A stretch of DNA of 64,000 bases from Harmonia axyridis (taxonomy: Eukaryota; Arthropoda; Insecta; Coleoptera; Coccinellidae). The stretch is from contig NC_059508.1 of the NCBI RefSeq assembly GCF_914767665.1, forward strand, positions 1,736,001 to 1,800,000, given 5' to 3'. The position numbers and the translations under genes were made by a program. Of the stretch, positions 1 to 12,130 are shown in pieces. How positions within the stretch are numbered: the stretch's first letter is position 1; every line of letters begins with the position of its first letter. The notes under the pieces are model-generated. The model had not been told where the DNA came from. It saw only the letters and a program-made list of their open reading frames with translations, and made no database searches.

Positions 1-491
1 AGCTCTCCTTTCGTTGCAAAAACATCTCTTTGAAAATTGCAGCGACAGAGAATGGAATCGAAGTGGCAGCAACACTCACAACAGGAAATAAACGTTAGAT
101 ATTGTTTACACGCTCACAATTTTATGAAATTTCAGGGTGACACGTGAAACTGTCCAGCCGGATATGTACGTTTGAGTTTTTCTGTAAAAGGCTGTGACAG
201 GTCAATTTTGATTTCGAGCGGAAATTTCTCCCAAACTCCCAAACTCCCCAAGAATATTGAATAGCAATAGGGGTCGAGTATTTTTGAAGGTGTTTCAATT
301 CCCTTTATGAATGTTCGAAGAAAATTCTATATAGCTCTCCTTTCGGTGTAAAAATAAATAATTTGAGCCAGCAGAAATAAATCAGTAGTTGTAGATTTCT
401 TATAAATACCGAAAATTATTGTTGATTTATTCTATGCGGTACTGTAATCTATATTCTAATAAGTTATAGATATAGTAAGTAGTAGTAGTTA
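1..491. other. Non-coding flank with a short direct repeat
   Basis: No gene is recognisable here. The 13-base string AGCTCTCCTTTCG occurs at position 1 and again at 333, each followed by a related A-rich stretch, so this may be the edge of a dispersed repeat that continues to the left of the window. Confidence 0.4.
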
Positions 492-2020
492 TACAGGGTG
501 TTTCATTGGGAAACGGAAATACTTCACAGGTGCATAGGTGACACCAAGGCGGTTCTGGAGATACCATATACGAGATACGATTCTGGGTCTTACTGTCTTC
601 GTAGCCGAGATAGATCGTTTTATGAATTTTACCTGTTTCTTTCTGAGGCCATATCAAACGAATCACCCGGTATATTTTCTTCATATTTGGCAAATATGTT
701 CCTAATTGAGAGCCCAAACGTATCATGCAATAACCGCCTTGAAAATCCAGGTCCGGGTTAACAAAAAAATTATGAATCGTTTGAATCCTCGTAACAACAC
801 CCTGTACATCGGAATTTTGAGAATCTGTTTCAATATTCGGAAACAACACTAAAAAGTTAACTGAGACGTGTACTTCAAATTTTCGCGCAGACAGTTTTAC
901 TGCACAAATATTCAACGTAAAAGTGAAGTTTTTAAGATCTTGGATAACTGAAAGTGGTTTGAAGTGACTTTTGACAATGAATTATCAAAAATATTGAATC
1001 CATAATTATTTCAACATTACTTTGTAATTCATTTTTACATTGGTTTTCCTTTTTATAGCTGTAAACCATTTCAGTTTTTATTTTTGAGTTACTCTCTGAG
1101 TCTCTCGTCGTTTCTCATTACTGCACAAATTTTCAACGAAAACGTGAATTTTTTAAGAATTTGGTTTGCTGGAAGTGGTTTGAAGTAACTTTTAGTGATT
1201 AATATGTGAGTTAATTATTGAGATCATAGTCCTCTTTCGTGTGTGAAGTCTATTGTTTCTTTTAGCAGAGCTGTTTTCACTACTGCGATTAATCATAAAA
1301 TTTCGTATTCAATCAAGTAGGTTGATAACTATCACTTTGACAGAAGACCATTGTTGTTTAGAATATTTCAGATTAATTTATTATTTTGTTATTATATTTT
1401 TTTGTTCATGATTGTTTCAAAATATACGATATCAACCTAATGCAACTCAATTCTCAATAAATAGAAACTGAAATAGTATACAGCTATGAAAAGGAAAACC
1501 AATGTAAAAATGAATTACAAAGTAATGTTGAAATAATTATGGATTTTTGATAATTCATTGTTAAAAGTTACTTCAAACCACTTTCAGGTATCCAAGTTCT
1601 CAAAAACTTCACTTTTACATTGAAAATTTGTGCAGTAACACTGTCTGCGCAAAAATTTGAAGTACACGTCTCAGTTCAGTTTTTAGTGGTGTTTCCGAAT
1701 ATTAAAACAAAATTCCGATGTACAGACTGTTGTTACGAGGATTCAAACGATTAATAATTTTTTGTTAACCCGGACCTGTATTTTCAAAGCAGTTATTGCA
1801 TGATACGTTTTGGCTCTCAATTAGGAACATATTTGCCAAATATGAAGAAAATTTACCGGGTGATCCGTTTGATATGGCCTCAGAAAGAAACTGGCAAAAT
1901 TCATAAAACACCCTGTATCTCGGCTACGAAGACAGTAAAACCCAATAAATGGGGTATCTCGAGAACCGCCTTGGTACCATCTATGCACCTGTGAAGTATT
2001 TCCGTTTCCCAATGAAACAT
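492..2020. mobile_element. Foldback element, family D (long inverted-repeat MITE)
   Basis: The left arm (about 494-1075) reappears in reverse complement as the right arm (about 1475-2020). For example, the segment beginning TTTCATTGGGAAACGG near 501 matches the segment ending at 2020, and the A/T-rich inner portions also pair. The left terminus reads TACAGGGTG. The right terminus stops at AATGAAACAT without its CCCTGTA, so that end has lost a few bases. A central spacer of roughly 400 bases contains a direct repeat of part of the left arm (near 895 and 1120). Open frames on both strands here arise from the palindrome and look non-coding. No transposase is present, so the element is non-autonomous. 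Confidence 0.85.
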
Positions 2021-2801
2021 ATAATACAACTCGTCAATTAACCTGGAAAGTGACATGCCATGAAAAGATTGAATTACAAAATACTTTCAAAAATTGTCAT
2101 TCGTCAAGTTTTTGGAACAATTTCCTTTAGGGAACAAAATATCACTAAAAAAACTCTTGAATTCAAATAAGTCAATTCCAGATTGAATATTGAAATTTGT
2201 TTGGAAATGTTTTGATGATCGATTTTTTGTAGAATTTATCCTCATTCAAGTTAAGATCGAATCAATCAAGTATAGCGGTGCTCCAAAAACATATTTCCCA
2301 ATCTATAATTTTCAGAAGATCAGAACACCTTCTAGGTATATCATATAGCATTTCATCACGTTACACCTTATGCACAGGAGGTTTGATTGAAATAGGTATG
2401 TCGCAAATAAGTTCTCACTATAATGACAAAATCATTCCAACATGCCGACGTGGGTTGAAAACTAGTTTCGAGAATATGACATTTGAAAATATTGAAGAAC
2501 ACAAGTTTTCTATTCTACACTTAGATCTAAATTATTTGCCTGGAGGTAAATACGATCGAGGTGTTTGGTACATACAATTATAAATTAAATCTTACTAATA
2601 TCTCGTAAATTCGAGATAAACGATTATTGGTTGGATATTTCCAAGAATTTTATGATTAATCCTATAAATCAGGAAACTGGTTTTTTCAGTCGAAGTCACA
2701 TATATATTGTTCAGATCATCCTCAACAAGAACAGGAAAAAAATTAATTTAACATTATTCCGCATCATTGTTCTCCATTTACTGTTACTCTCCGACAATTC
2801 T
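2021..2801. other. Intergenic DNA without recognisable features
   Basis: AT-rich sequence. A roughly 100-codon open frame at 2278-2583 shows no family resemblance, no convincing start context and no splice pattern, so I do not call it a gene. Confidence 0.4.
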
Positions 2802-2809
2802 GTTTGTTT

Positions 2810-4048
2810 CAAGGGCGTAGAAATAGGGGGGGTAATTAAACCCCTCATATATTCTCAAAAAATAAAATTTTAAAAAACTTGCAAAGACGAAGAACAAAAA
2901 TTACTCCATAAAATGAACAAATAAAAATAATAGTTTATTATCGCTTTCAAGATGAGTACTTTCATTGCACTACAAACTCTTCTTTCTCCAAGGTTTATTA
3001 TTTTCCTTTATCTGTCTGCTTTCACGGCATCGTCCCTTATTTGCCATCTGTGAGTTTTTAATTCGTCATCGGTATCCACTTACCCGTTGTTTTCGGTTTT
3101 TTGTATCATTCTCGTCACAAAATTTCAATATGTAGTTATCAAAGAACTGAATTCGTATCGAAAAATTGTCTGGGCTGTGTTGTACAATTTATTGTAATAT
3201 TGCAATTTATTTGTGAAGACATCAGGGTGTTCCTAAATTGAAGGTACAAATAAAAATGACAGGTTTCTCGGATCATTTCAAGAAAAAAGTCCTATAACAT
3301 GAGTCCGCAAACGCTTTGTTTTTGAGATACAGGTGTTCAAGTTTTTCTCTCATAGCACCTTCTCTTCACAAGATATTTAACTTCCTAATTAGTTCATTTA
3401 AGTAATATCCTAATTTTGAATGCAAATCACAGGGTGAATTTTTTCTGGATGGGTGCCCGCTTCTTTCCTCCAGAATAATTTTTTTGTGAACCACTGGTAG
3501 TTTAGAAAAATTTGACAAAAAACTCTGGTTCAGTACTACATTTTTTGGTTTGTTGTAGTTTTGTCGTATCTGCAATGGATTTCGAGAAAAAATTTCGAAC
3601 ATCAGTAGTACCTAATTCTCAGGAAAATCCAAATTATTATGAAGATCTAGTTAGGTAGGTGTGATAAATAAATTAATTATAAGTTTTGGTACTTATTTAC
3701 CAACTCGGTAGCGAAGATTAATAAAGAGTCGATAAACTAGTTAAGCATCACAAAAAAGTGGGACTATAAGAAACACCTTGTATCTCGAAAACAAAGCGTT
3801 TGCGGGCTCATGTTTTTGCGCCATTTTTTTTTCAAAATTATCAAAGGAATCATTTTCCTTCGTAATTCCAATTCAGGAACACCCAGTATAAGATAAGAAC
3901 AAGTTAATTGGTAATAAAAAAAAATTATTTCGAATAATTCGCTTCAAACTTTTTTTTTCTCACATTATAGATATGAGTGAAAAATGTCGTCAAAAATTTT
4001 TTTCGATAACCCCCCCCACCAAGAAAAAAAAAAAGATCTACGCCCTTG
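2810..4048. mobile_element. hAT-like non-autonomous element (composite) with 8-bp TSD
   Basis: The element starts with CAAGGGCGTAG and ends with CTACGCCCTTG, a perfect 11-bp terminal inverted repeat. It is flanked by an exact 8-bp direct repeat, GTTTGTTT (2802-2809 and 4049-4056). Target duplications of 8 bp and CA-starting termini are typical of the hAT superfamily. The 1,239-bp interior has no transposase frame. Its left third contains the phrase TTTATTATCGCTTTCAA, which also marks related copies near 10.0, 56.0 and 61.2 kb. A smaller foldback (3233-3886) sits inside it, and that arrangement recurs in the other copies. Confidence 0.85.
3233..3886. mobile_element. Foldback element, family C, nested in the hAT-like element
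   Basis: The left arm begins CAGGGTGTTCCTAAATTG and runs through a conserved ACAAATAAAAATGACAG region and GCAAACGCTTTG. The right arm ends GGAACACCCAG and carries the reverse complement of the same motifs (CAAAGCGTTTGCGGGCTC near 3800). Related arms occur near 10.36, 34.4, 57.2 and 60.2-60.9 kb. No coding capacity is visible. Confidence 0.75.
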
Positions 4049-4056
4049 GTTTGTTT

Positions 4057-5287
4057 AAATAACCATTGAATAAAAAATAAGCCGCTTCATTGAATAGAGT
4101 TTATCGTTGAATTGTCCATTATTTTCCAATTGTTCGAAAAAAAATTAGGAGATAAACGACAATGCTAGTTTAACGTTACGCTAGCAGAAACAACAAGCTA
4201 ATTGATTTTTTATGGAAAATCTGCAAAAGCAAAAGCTTTCAGTATTCACAAAAGAGCCATGATTTTGATTGAACAATTTAACAATTTCCAAATGTTGGTG
4301 GAGCACTTTGGTATATTTCCATGATTAAATGGTAAATTTGCTGAAAACAAATGACATCAAAAATGCCATTAGAACCATTTCAAATTGTATCCGAGATTGT
4401 ATCATTCCTATTGGAAATATCGTCAACATTTTCTTCGTTTTTCCATAATAATTATTGTTTTCGAACAGAGATCAGGTGTGCATCATCACACCAAATAGGA
4501 TCTCACTATCTTGGGCTGGGCAATTTAAACAAAACTATTAAAACCTACGAGTTTTCAAGAGTACTACTTAATACACCTATAGATGATTTCTCTGACTATA
4601 TAATCTCAGTGGGCGTCACGCTAGTTTAGGGCACAATTTCAAAATGGTATTTTGCGCCATGCTTACCGTCTTAGAATTATCAGAAGCAAAATTCGATTTC
4701 CTAACACTCGACTTAAAATTCAAAAATATAAATCTAAAACTTTCGATGAAATATAGATTTTACAGGAATAGTTATTGTCGTTTTCCTAGTAACATGAACA
4801 CCCACAACAAGGATAGCATAATGATATACTAAGAAAACAGAAACCATTGATCTCATTACTCACGTATAAGTTAAAATGTCCTAGATACAAGCTGAAGTCA
4901 AGGGTAGAAGTCTACAGGGTGTGGGCATGTGACCCACATCTTTTGAAATCATCAATGGTTTTGATTTCTAGCTTCAGGTGTAAATCGACACGGGTTTTAT
5001 GGTTACATAATTGAATTTCAAATCCTTTTTACGAGCTGAGATGAATCACTGCGATCAATTAACAGCATATTTTGTACGAAATCATAAGAAGAAAAACACT
5101 TCGAATTTTACGTACATGATATTTTATTCGTAAACCTCAAAACACGAAAACATTCATACAATCCTTCAACTTCAAGTGTGAGTTTGGAACTTTGAATTGC
5201 AATCATCGTTTAGTAATTTTTCATATCACTCGAATGAACTTATTTTGAAGATTAAATCCTTAAAAAGGGAAATGTTTACTTAGGCAA
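4057..5287. other. Intergenic DNA without recognisable genes
   Basis: AT-rich sequence. A single CTACAGGGTG near 4913 resembles the terminus of the foldback families, but no matching right end was seen nearby. Open frames at 4351-4629 and 4644-4832 have no recognisable homology. Confidence 0.4.
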
Positions 5288-5289
5288 TA

Positions 5290-6811
5290 CAGGGTGATTC
5301 ACCGGGATCGCCTATCAGACGTTTATGGAAAACTAGTCATGAATCTGAGCTGAAAATTTGTATAGGGGATTTTGAGACAATGATCTTTCCCTCTAAAATA
5401 TTTTCAGATCTCTACAACTTCCAGTTATACCGAAAACAGACTACTACTCCCTTATTTCAAATGGCTCACCCAGTATATTATTGCATCATTAGATAGATTT
5501 TTTATGACAATTGCGGAAATATGCCATACCTCATGTAGAAACTCAACGGTTCATGAGTTAATGGGATTCTTATGAAAAAAAATGGTGGCGATGAGGACTC
5601 ACATTTTTTCGAATGTTTCGGCAGAATAAGCCTTTTTCGAAAAAAAAAAGATTCATTTTTCGATCCTACAAAAACGTAGCATTATAAGATGTTTGCGGTT
5701 TGGACCAAAAATGTACAGGGTGTTTATAAGAAGATCATGAACTTGGACAACTCAAATTCAGCAAAACTCAAGATTTTCAAATTAGAACCTATATTTTTTA
5801 TATTTCAGTCGATTCTACGTACAACAATAGTATAAGTTAGTAATACTAAAGCAAACCCTGTACCTAAGACGAATACTTTAAGAGTTACCGAGGAAGAACT
5901 ACAAATGAGGAAAAACCGCAATTTACAACTGAGTTGAGTATAGTCTGTGACTTCCGGAAAACACAGAAAGAAACTAAAATTTGATGTTTCGATAACTAAA
6001 TTTGACATTTCAAGAAGTGTAATGAATTATTCATAATTGAAAATTGTATTTGTTCATGTATTTCTCAACAATCCCAATGAAGAATTAATTATAATTCATG
6101 AAATGTAAATTTAGTTATCCAAACATCGAATTTTAGTTTTTTTCTGTGTGTTTTCGAGAGTCTCAGACCACTCAACACAGTAGTAAATTGCGGTTTTTTC
6201 TCATTTAAAGTTCTTCCTCGATAACTCTTAAAGTATACATTTTAGGTATAAGGTTTGCTTGAGTAACCCCCACTATTTTTGTACGTAGAATCGACTGAAA
6301 TAATAAAAAAATATAGGTTCTAATTTGAAAATCTTGGGTTTCGATGAATATGAGTTGTTCAAGTTCATGATCTTCTTATAAACACCCTGTACATTTTGGT
6401 CTAAACCGCAAAAAGTCTTATAATGCTACTTATTCGCAGAATCGAAAAAGAAAAAAAACATTTCGAAAAAAGCTTTTTCTGCTGAAAAATACAAAAAAAA
6501 TGTATTCCACATCGCCACAATTTTTTTCATAAGAATCCTATTAACTCATGAACCGTTGAGTTTTCACCCAAGGTATAGCATTTTGCCGAATTTGTCATCA
6601 AAAAAGCTATTTAATGATACAATAATATACTGGGTGTGCCATTTGAAATAAGGAAGTAGTAGTCTGTTTCCGGTATAAGCGGAAGTTGTAGATATCTGAA
6701 ATTATTTTAGGGAGAAAGATCATTGTCTCAAACCCCAGTATGCGAATTTTCAGCTCGAAATTATGATAAATTTCCATAAATGTCTAATGGCCATTCCGGT
6801 GAATCACCCTG
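5290..6811. mobile_element. Foldback element, families A+B composite (copy 1)
   Basis: A 1,522-bp near-palindrome. The outer ends are CAGGGTGATTCACCGG and CCGGTGAATCACCCTG, flanked on both sides by TA. An inner pair of the same motif (TACAGGGTGTTTATAAG at 5716 and its reverse complement ending near 6393) delimits a second level, B, whose arms pair as well. Recognisable arm landmarks are the self-complementary CCGGTTATACCGG-like block next to the A termini and the ACTTCCGGAAAACACAG block in B. There is no transposase. The same composite recurs at 37563-38940 and, truncated, at 59314. Confidence 0.88.
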
Positions 6812-6813
6812 TA

Positions 6814-7915
6814 TAAAGTGTTCCAATAGGACTGATACATTTTAAAATAGTTATACTAGCAACACTGTGTATTTTTGTACATTTCTTGTCATTTATACTG
6901 TGTTCAGTATAAATGATCATGGAAATATACACGCTTCAACAACATTTAGAAATGATTAGAAAATTGTTTTATATAAAACAGTACTCATTTGCAAAACTCC
7001 TATTCATCAACCATACCTATGGTTTCTTCAACACAATTCAAAACGTAAATTCAAAAGTTCATTATTGAAAATACCAAACAAAAGTGGATTACACACATTC
7101 GAAAATGAGGTAAATGTCTTCTGAAATCCGAGATCCACGTGAACTAATGAACGGAAGCAGTGCGAAGTGATAAATCACTGGAAATAAAAGAAATACCTAT
7201 CATAAGGTTGACATAGCAATAGCGACAGCCCAGGTTGTCTGGAGAATGTACAAATTGTTCTTTCTCTTCATTTGAGAGGCTTTCCTCCTCAAGTAGGCGG
7301 GATACTATCATTCAAGTTGGAAGAATTTGTCTCTAAATTTATTTCATAATTAGAGGTACAGTTTATTTTCGTGGATGCCTAATCATGTACAGCTTTCTTC
7401 GTCTTCTGCTTGCGACGTCTATGTAAATCAGGATGTGGATCTTTGATCTTCGTGTTGTTTTCTAGATTACACAGAGAAAATCGTTAGGTTACCATTACGT
7501 ATTACATACACGTGTCAGGTAGAATCATAATTATACATCTTTATTGTCTTCTGGAGATAGTTCTCTCAACAGTGAAGGATTTAAGAATATCCGCCAAAAT
7601 TTCATTCATTTTATTAATTTCAGACTTAAAACAAGCTAATATTATGATATGCTAGCTATTTATTTTAACTAAACTCGTTAATGCATCAAATCTGTTCATT
7701 TGTTGTAGTATTAAACACGTATCAAATTTTGTTTTCACAATAATTTAAATAATAAGAATCAGATCAAACAGAAATTCAGAAAAAGTTGAAGTATGAATGA
7801 TTTTACAGAATTTCATGAGGTGAATATCATTGAGAGATTTTTTGTAAAATCAGAATCTATCCCTAGAATATCCATGATATTTTCTGAGTTTGTAAAGGTT
7901 GTTAAGTAAAATAAA
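6814..7915. other. Intergenic DNA without recognisable features
   Basis: No open frame with recognisable homology, no inverted-repeat pair and no known transposon landmark was seen in this AT-rich stretch. Confidence 0.4.
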
Positions 7916-7919
7916 ATTT

Positions 7920-8430
7920 AGCAATCTATAACTTTTCAATTTCAAATCGACACTAGACAAAATCAAATTGGAAATTAACAAATTCAAATTGGGAATAATC
8001 AAATTTAAATCAGGACTAAACACATTCAAATTGGAAATAATCAATTTATTCAAATTGGGACGACATTAATTGCTATTTCATTTGATTTTTTCTATGAAAT
8101 TCACGTATCTTTGTTCATTGAAGGTAAGGTATGTTAAAGCAGGGAACGAATCTATACCAAAGTTTACTTTAAGAGAATGCTCTATATCAAAATGAAAGAT
8201 TCAGAATATTACATTATTGAATGTTTTTTACACAAACAAAAAGTGAAATAATGAATTCACATAGAAATTAATGTTGTCACAATTCGAATGTATTTATTCC
8301 CTATTCGAATTTGATTATTTTCATTGAATTTGAATCAACAAATTCAAATTGAGAATAATCACATTCAAATTGGGACGAAAAACGTTGGAATTGGGAATCA
8401 ACAAGTCTCAATTCGGAGTTGAAAAAATTC
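7920..8430. repeat. Degenerate minisatellite (ATTCAAATTGGGA-type units)
   Basis: Two clusters, 7925-8065 and 8325-8425, are built of imperfect units of about 21-26 bases centred on ATTCAAATTGGGAA followed by an AATCA-like spacer. Six or more units are recognisable in the first cluster and four or five in the second. The intervening ~260 bases do not show the unit. Short open frames across it are products of the repeat. Confidence 0.6.
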
Positions 8431-8755
8431 CAAGATGCAAGAAGATACTTTAGAAGGCATATATCGAAAAAGGGAAAATCGAATCTCCCCATAGAGTAAT
8501 AAACATATATAGATAGAGGAAGTATAAGCAATTTTTAAATGTCCCCAACATGATTAGATTACGTTGTCGGATTGTGATATATTTTCAAATCCACAACTTT
8601 ACTTTATCGTTATGAATGTATATTATATTGAATGAAATATATTCATTTGAGTGATTCCCGATTGAATATGCAAATTTGAATATTTGGAATCTGATATTTT
8701 CCCTAAATGTCGAATTAATAATAAGCTGAATATTTATTATTTTCTGTATCTACCT

Positions 8756-9300
8756 GCTGAAGGTTTGGCCACTTTTGCTCTCCTAGTGTCATCGGTTGTT
8801 TCACGTCGTTTGGCGCGCTTGAAGTTTGTTTTCTGAATTTCTGATATATTTAGTTTATTTATTTCAATATATTTTGAGTTAATATAAAACGTTGATTCAC
8901 TATGGGACATAAGAAGTGCGTTTTTTGTGGAGAAATTCTATCGTATCACTGATATGTTTTCATTTCCGCGCGCTTCGTGTCAAATTTGATAGTTCATGTT
9001 GGAGACAAAATTTGTTTACTGAAAATGACATATGTTCCCTCTTTCTATGTTTATTACTCTGAGAATATCCCTAATGAACGGATTAGGCGACATTTCATAA
9101 AAAAAACATGAATACGATTTTTAAAAAGAACGCTAAAACTAATAACTTCACGGCTCATTTTTTTTTCAGACATTTTCTGCGAAGTACCTATGAACCATAG
9201 AGTTTCTAACAAGTTGACTGAAAATGACAAGAGTTGGTGAATATTGTATTCAGCCTCTCGTTGGCACTGTCGAAAACTTACTCGAATTAAATGCAAATTG
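8756..9300 (+). pseudogene. Possible THAP-domain gene or P-like transposon remnant
   Basis: An ATG at 8902 opens a short frame, MGHKKCVFCGEILSYH, that stops at 8950. The spaced CxxC close to the start resembles the beginning of a THAP-type C2CH zinc finger, as found in host THAP proteins and P-element-like transposases. No intact second half (Cx2H, AVPTIF-like box) could be read downstream. If the identification is right this is a dead fragment. Its short length makes a chance resemblance quite possible. Confidence 0.3.
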
Positions 9301-9955
9301 GCGTAGAAATATCCTGACTAGAATTTTCATCTAGAGTAACCCATGAATATTCGATTTCTATGGCGGTTTTCTTGAAAGCTGGAAATGTAACGAATCGATT
9401 CGATGATACTGGAGCATGTCAAAATTAAATGCACAATACGCCAAGCCGTCTAAAATTCTCGGACACGGAACATATACCTGAAATATGGAATATGCTTCGG
9501 ACTGGGTTTTCACTTCCAGTACACTCTGTTCTTATTTTTAGCCGAAGACACGAATATGAAGTTTTCAAATGGAATTGTAACATTTTTCAGACGTCCAACC
9601 GATGAATTATCTATTATTAGAAAACTGATCGAAGGACAAATTAACTGTTGTGATATAACTCTAATTGCAGCTCTAGACTAAATTGGATGCTATTACTGAT
9701 ATATTAAATGGATATTCATGTTCGCTATCTATAAAATTGTTAGAAACGACCTTTTATGTATAACGGCTATTTAAAAAATTGGCACAGCCCTTTCAGGTCG
9801 AAGTATATAAATGGCAAAAATAAACAATGCGCTATTTGACATAAAAACATAAAAATATGATGTTGTGAGGAAGGTAGTGTACACCCTACCTTCTCTAAAG
9901 ACGAAATGCCAAAATTTTTCCATAATATGAGCCACTAATCTTTTTACTTTTCTTT
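9301..9955. other. Intergenic DNA without recognisable features
   Basis: AT-rich sequence with no recognised coding or repeat family. Confidence 0.35.
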
Positions 9956-9959
9956 AAAA

Positions 9960-10756
9960 TCGACACGGAGCAAAATATCGGACCCTTTGTTTATGTTTAT
10001 GATATTTGATTTGATGATATTTAGGTTTATGAGTTTATTATCGCTTTCAAAATAATTACTCTTATTGCACTACGAGGAATTATATGTTCAAGATTTATTA
10101 TTTTCCTTTATCTACTCGCATTGTCGTCGTCCCCCTTGTTTTGTCATCAGTGATTTTTCATTCGTCATCGTATACACTTACCCGTTGTTTCCGGTTTTTT
10201 GTATCATTTTCGTCACAAAATTTTTATACTGCAGTTATCAAAGAACTGAACTGAGTTATTCGTATCGAAAAATATTCTGTATTGTGTTCTGCAATTTAAT
10301 GTGTTTCATCAAAATTGCAATTCAATTGTGAGGACAGTTCTGAATTGACTATACGGGTTGTTCCTAAATTGGAGGTACAAACGAAAATGACAGATTTCTT
10401 AGATCATTTTAAGAAATAAAGTCCTTTAACATGTGTCTGCGATTTGTTTTCGAGATAAATATGTTAAAGTTCAAGTTTTTTTCTCATAGCACCTTCCCTT
10501 CACAAGATATTTAAATTTGAGGTAGATATTCCAGATTGAAGTTTTCATCATGCTAATGTTAAATGCAAAATTACAGGGTTTTATTTTTTCTGGAAGAGTT
10601 TCTTTTCACCAGAACTTTTTTTGGTGAACCACTGGTAGTTAAGAAAATTTTAAAAAGAAACTGTGGTTCAGTACTACACTTTTTGGTTTATTGTCGGTTC
10701 TTGTCGGACTATTCATCAGTAATCCTCAGGAAAATTCAAGTTATTATAAGATCCAG
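9960..10756. mobile_element. Second copy of the hAT-like/family C composite, incomplete
   Basis: The region from GAGTTTATTATCGCTTTC (10030) through ACTTACCCGTTGTTTCCGG and the family C arm TTGTTCCTAAATTGGAGG (10364) is collinear with the element at 2810-4048. The GGACCCTTTG segment near 9980 matches the outer part of the copies near 56.0 and 61.2 kb. The right part is lost: the sequence switches to a mariner derivative at about 10757. No terminal repeat or target duplication is preserved. Confidence 0.7.
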
Positions 10757-11347
10757 TAAGCTAAAACACATTTTTTTGGCAAAATGCGATTTTATTATTC
10801 AACATAGTTGCCTTAGAGGGCGATTATAGCGATTTTCTAACTTTTCGATATCATTTTGTTGTACGATTTGTCTTTCGCTTCAAAATAGGCCTCAGTTTCG
10901 GCGATTACTTCCTCATTGGCGCTAAATTTCTTTTCAGCGAGCATTTTTTTGTGCACTGCTTTGATTTTTTGTCGGTGACAGCTTCTTTTGGGCGTCCACT
11001 GCTTTCGCCGTCTTCGGTGCTCATTTCACCACGTTTAAACTTAGCATACCAATCAATGATGATTGATTTTTCTGGTGTAGACCCCGGAAACTCTTCATCA
11101 AGCCAAGATTTTGCTTCAACTATAAATTTTTCCTTCAAAAAGCAATATATTATCAGCACACGAAATTGTTTTTTTCATCGTTTTTCAAATAACAAAAGTA
11201 GCTACACTCACAACGCAATATCTCACGAACCAATGATCGGACTGCTGTCAAATTTTGACACGTATCGTTTGAAGGTTGGTACTAACTAAAAATCATACGG
11301 ATTTAATACTAGCACCGCCATCTGTGCATCAGACCAAGGACTTTTCA
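10757..11347 (-). pseudogene. Internally deleted irritans-type mariner
   Basis: Read on the minus strand, the 5' part encodes the mariner N-terminal DNA-binding region (motifs FPGSTPEKS, IDWYAKFKRGEMSTEDGE, SGRPKEAVTD). It then jumps, around 10940-10960, out of frame into the extreme C-terminal part (LAP-type residues preceding an AETEAYFEAKD-equivalent region). The catalytic core with its three acidic residues is missing, a deletion of several hundred bases relative to the copy at 12226-13505. Outer ends resemble mariner ends but are damaged. The element cannot encode transposase, though it could once have been mobilised in trans. Confidence 0.82.
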
Positions 11348-12130
11348 TAATTCAAGGGAAATTAGTAGGTATAATGGTTGTGGAACCTGAGAACCTGGTT
11401 TGGAAAAAGCTCACCAGAATTTTTTCGAGCTGCTATCAACAAAATTATATGATTGCCAATATTCGAATCGGATAGGTACTTGAAGAAGAAGATACTTTCG
11501 TTAACATCCAAGATACAGTTCCCATCGAAAAGTATCCTAGATACTTATATGATTCAAAGTAACTAAGATACCGTAAAGTAGCTGAGATATTTTTTTTTAA
11601 AGCGCTGTTTGAACCTCCCCTGAAAATTTGAAATCTCTAGGAAATTATTATCGAGGGTTATTGTGTGTGTTTAAAATTCGAAAATTGCATACATTTGCGC
11701 AAAAACCTACGAACCATTTTCATTGCTCCAGGCATTGAATGTTCGTTATTCCTAAAAGGGGTATATCGTATATCGGTTTACGTTCATTGTTTAACAAGGT
11801 TACGCACATTGAAACCGACGTCAATAGAGTTATTAGAATCATAAATGGTTACTACATTATCTGGGCTACTAAATGTCCATTAATAATAATATGAATCACG
11901 CTAGTAATTGCAGGTGAATTTTTAGCATCAAATCGCGTTCAGCTGCATATCGAATCAGTTCGGGCGGTACGATTGAATAACTTTGATCTGCTATTAAATT
12001 CACCATCTGCTGCATTACCTAAATTGTTTAATAATCAGAACCGTTTCGAAATGAAATACGTAACGATGATTATAATCATCAGAGGTGATTGTCAATGCAA
12101 TACGTCGGCGAGAAAATCTTTGATTATTTT
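11348..12130. other. Spacer between two head-to-head mariners
   Basis: No gene recognised. The right end merges into a reverse-transcriptase fragment, so part of this spacer may be the degenerate upstream portion of that retrotransposon, but no motif is readable. Confidence 0.35.

Noticed and set aside
427..915. 162-codon minus-strand open frame and its partner frames at 498-761 and 1800-2012
   Set aside because: They lie in the paired arms of a foldback element, appear in mirrored form in both arms and have no protein family resemblance.
4913..4922. Isolated CTACAGGGTG
   Set aside because: Looks like a foldback terminus but no inverted partner with matching inner sequence was found within about 3 kb; treated as a chance or solo remnant.
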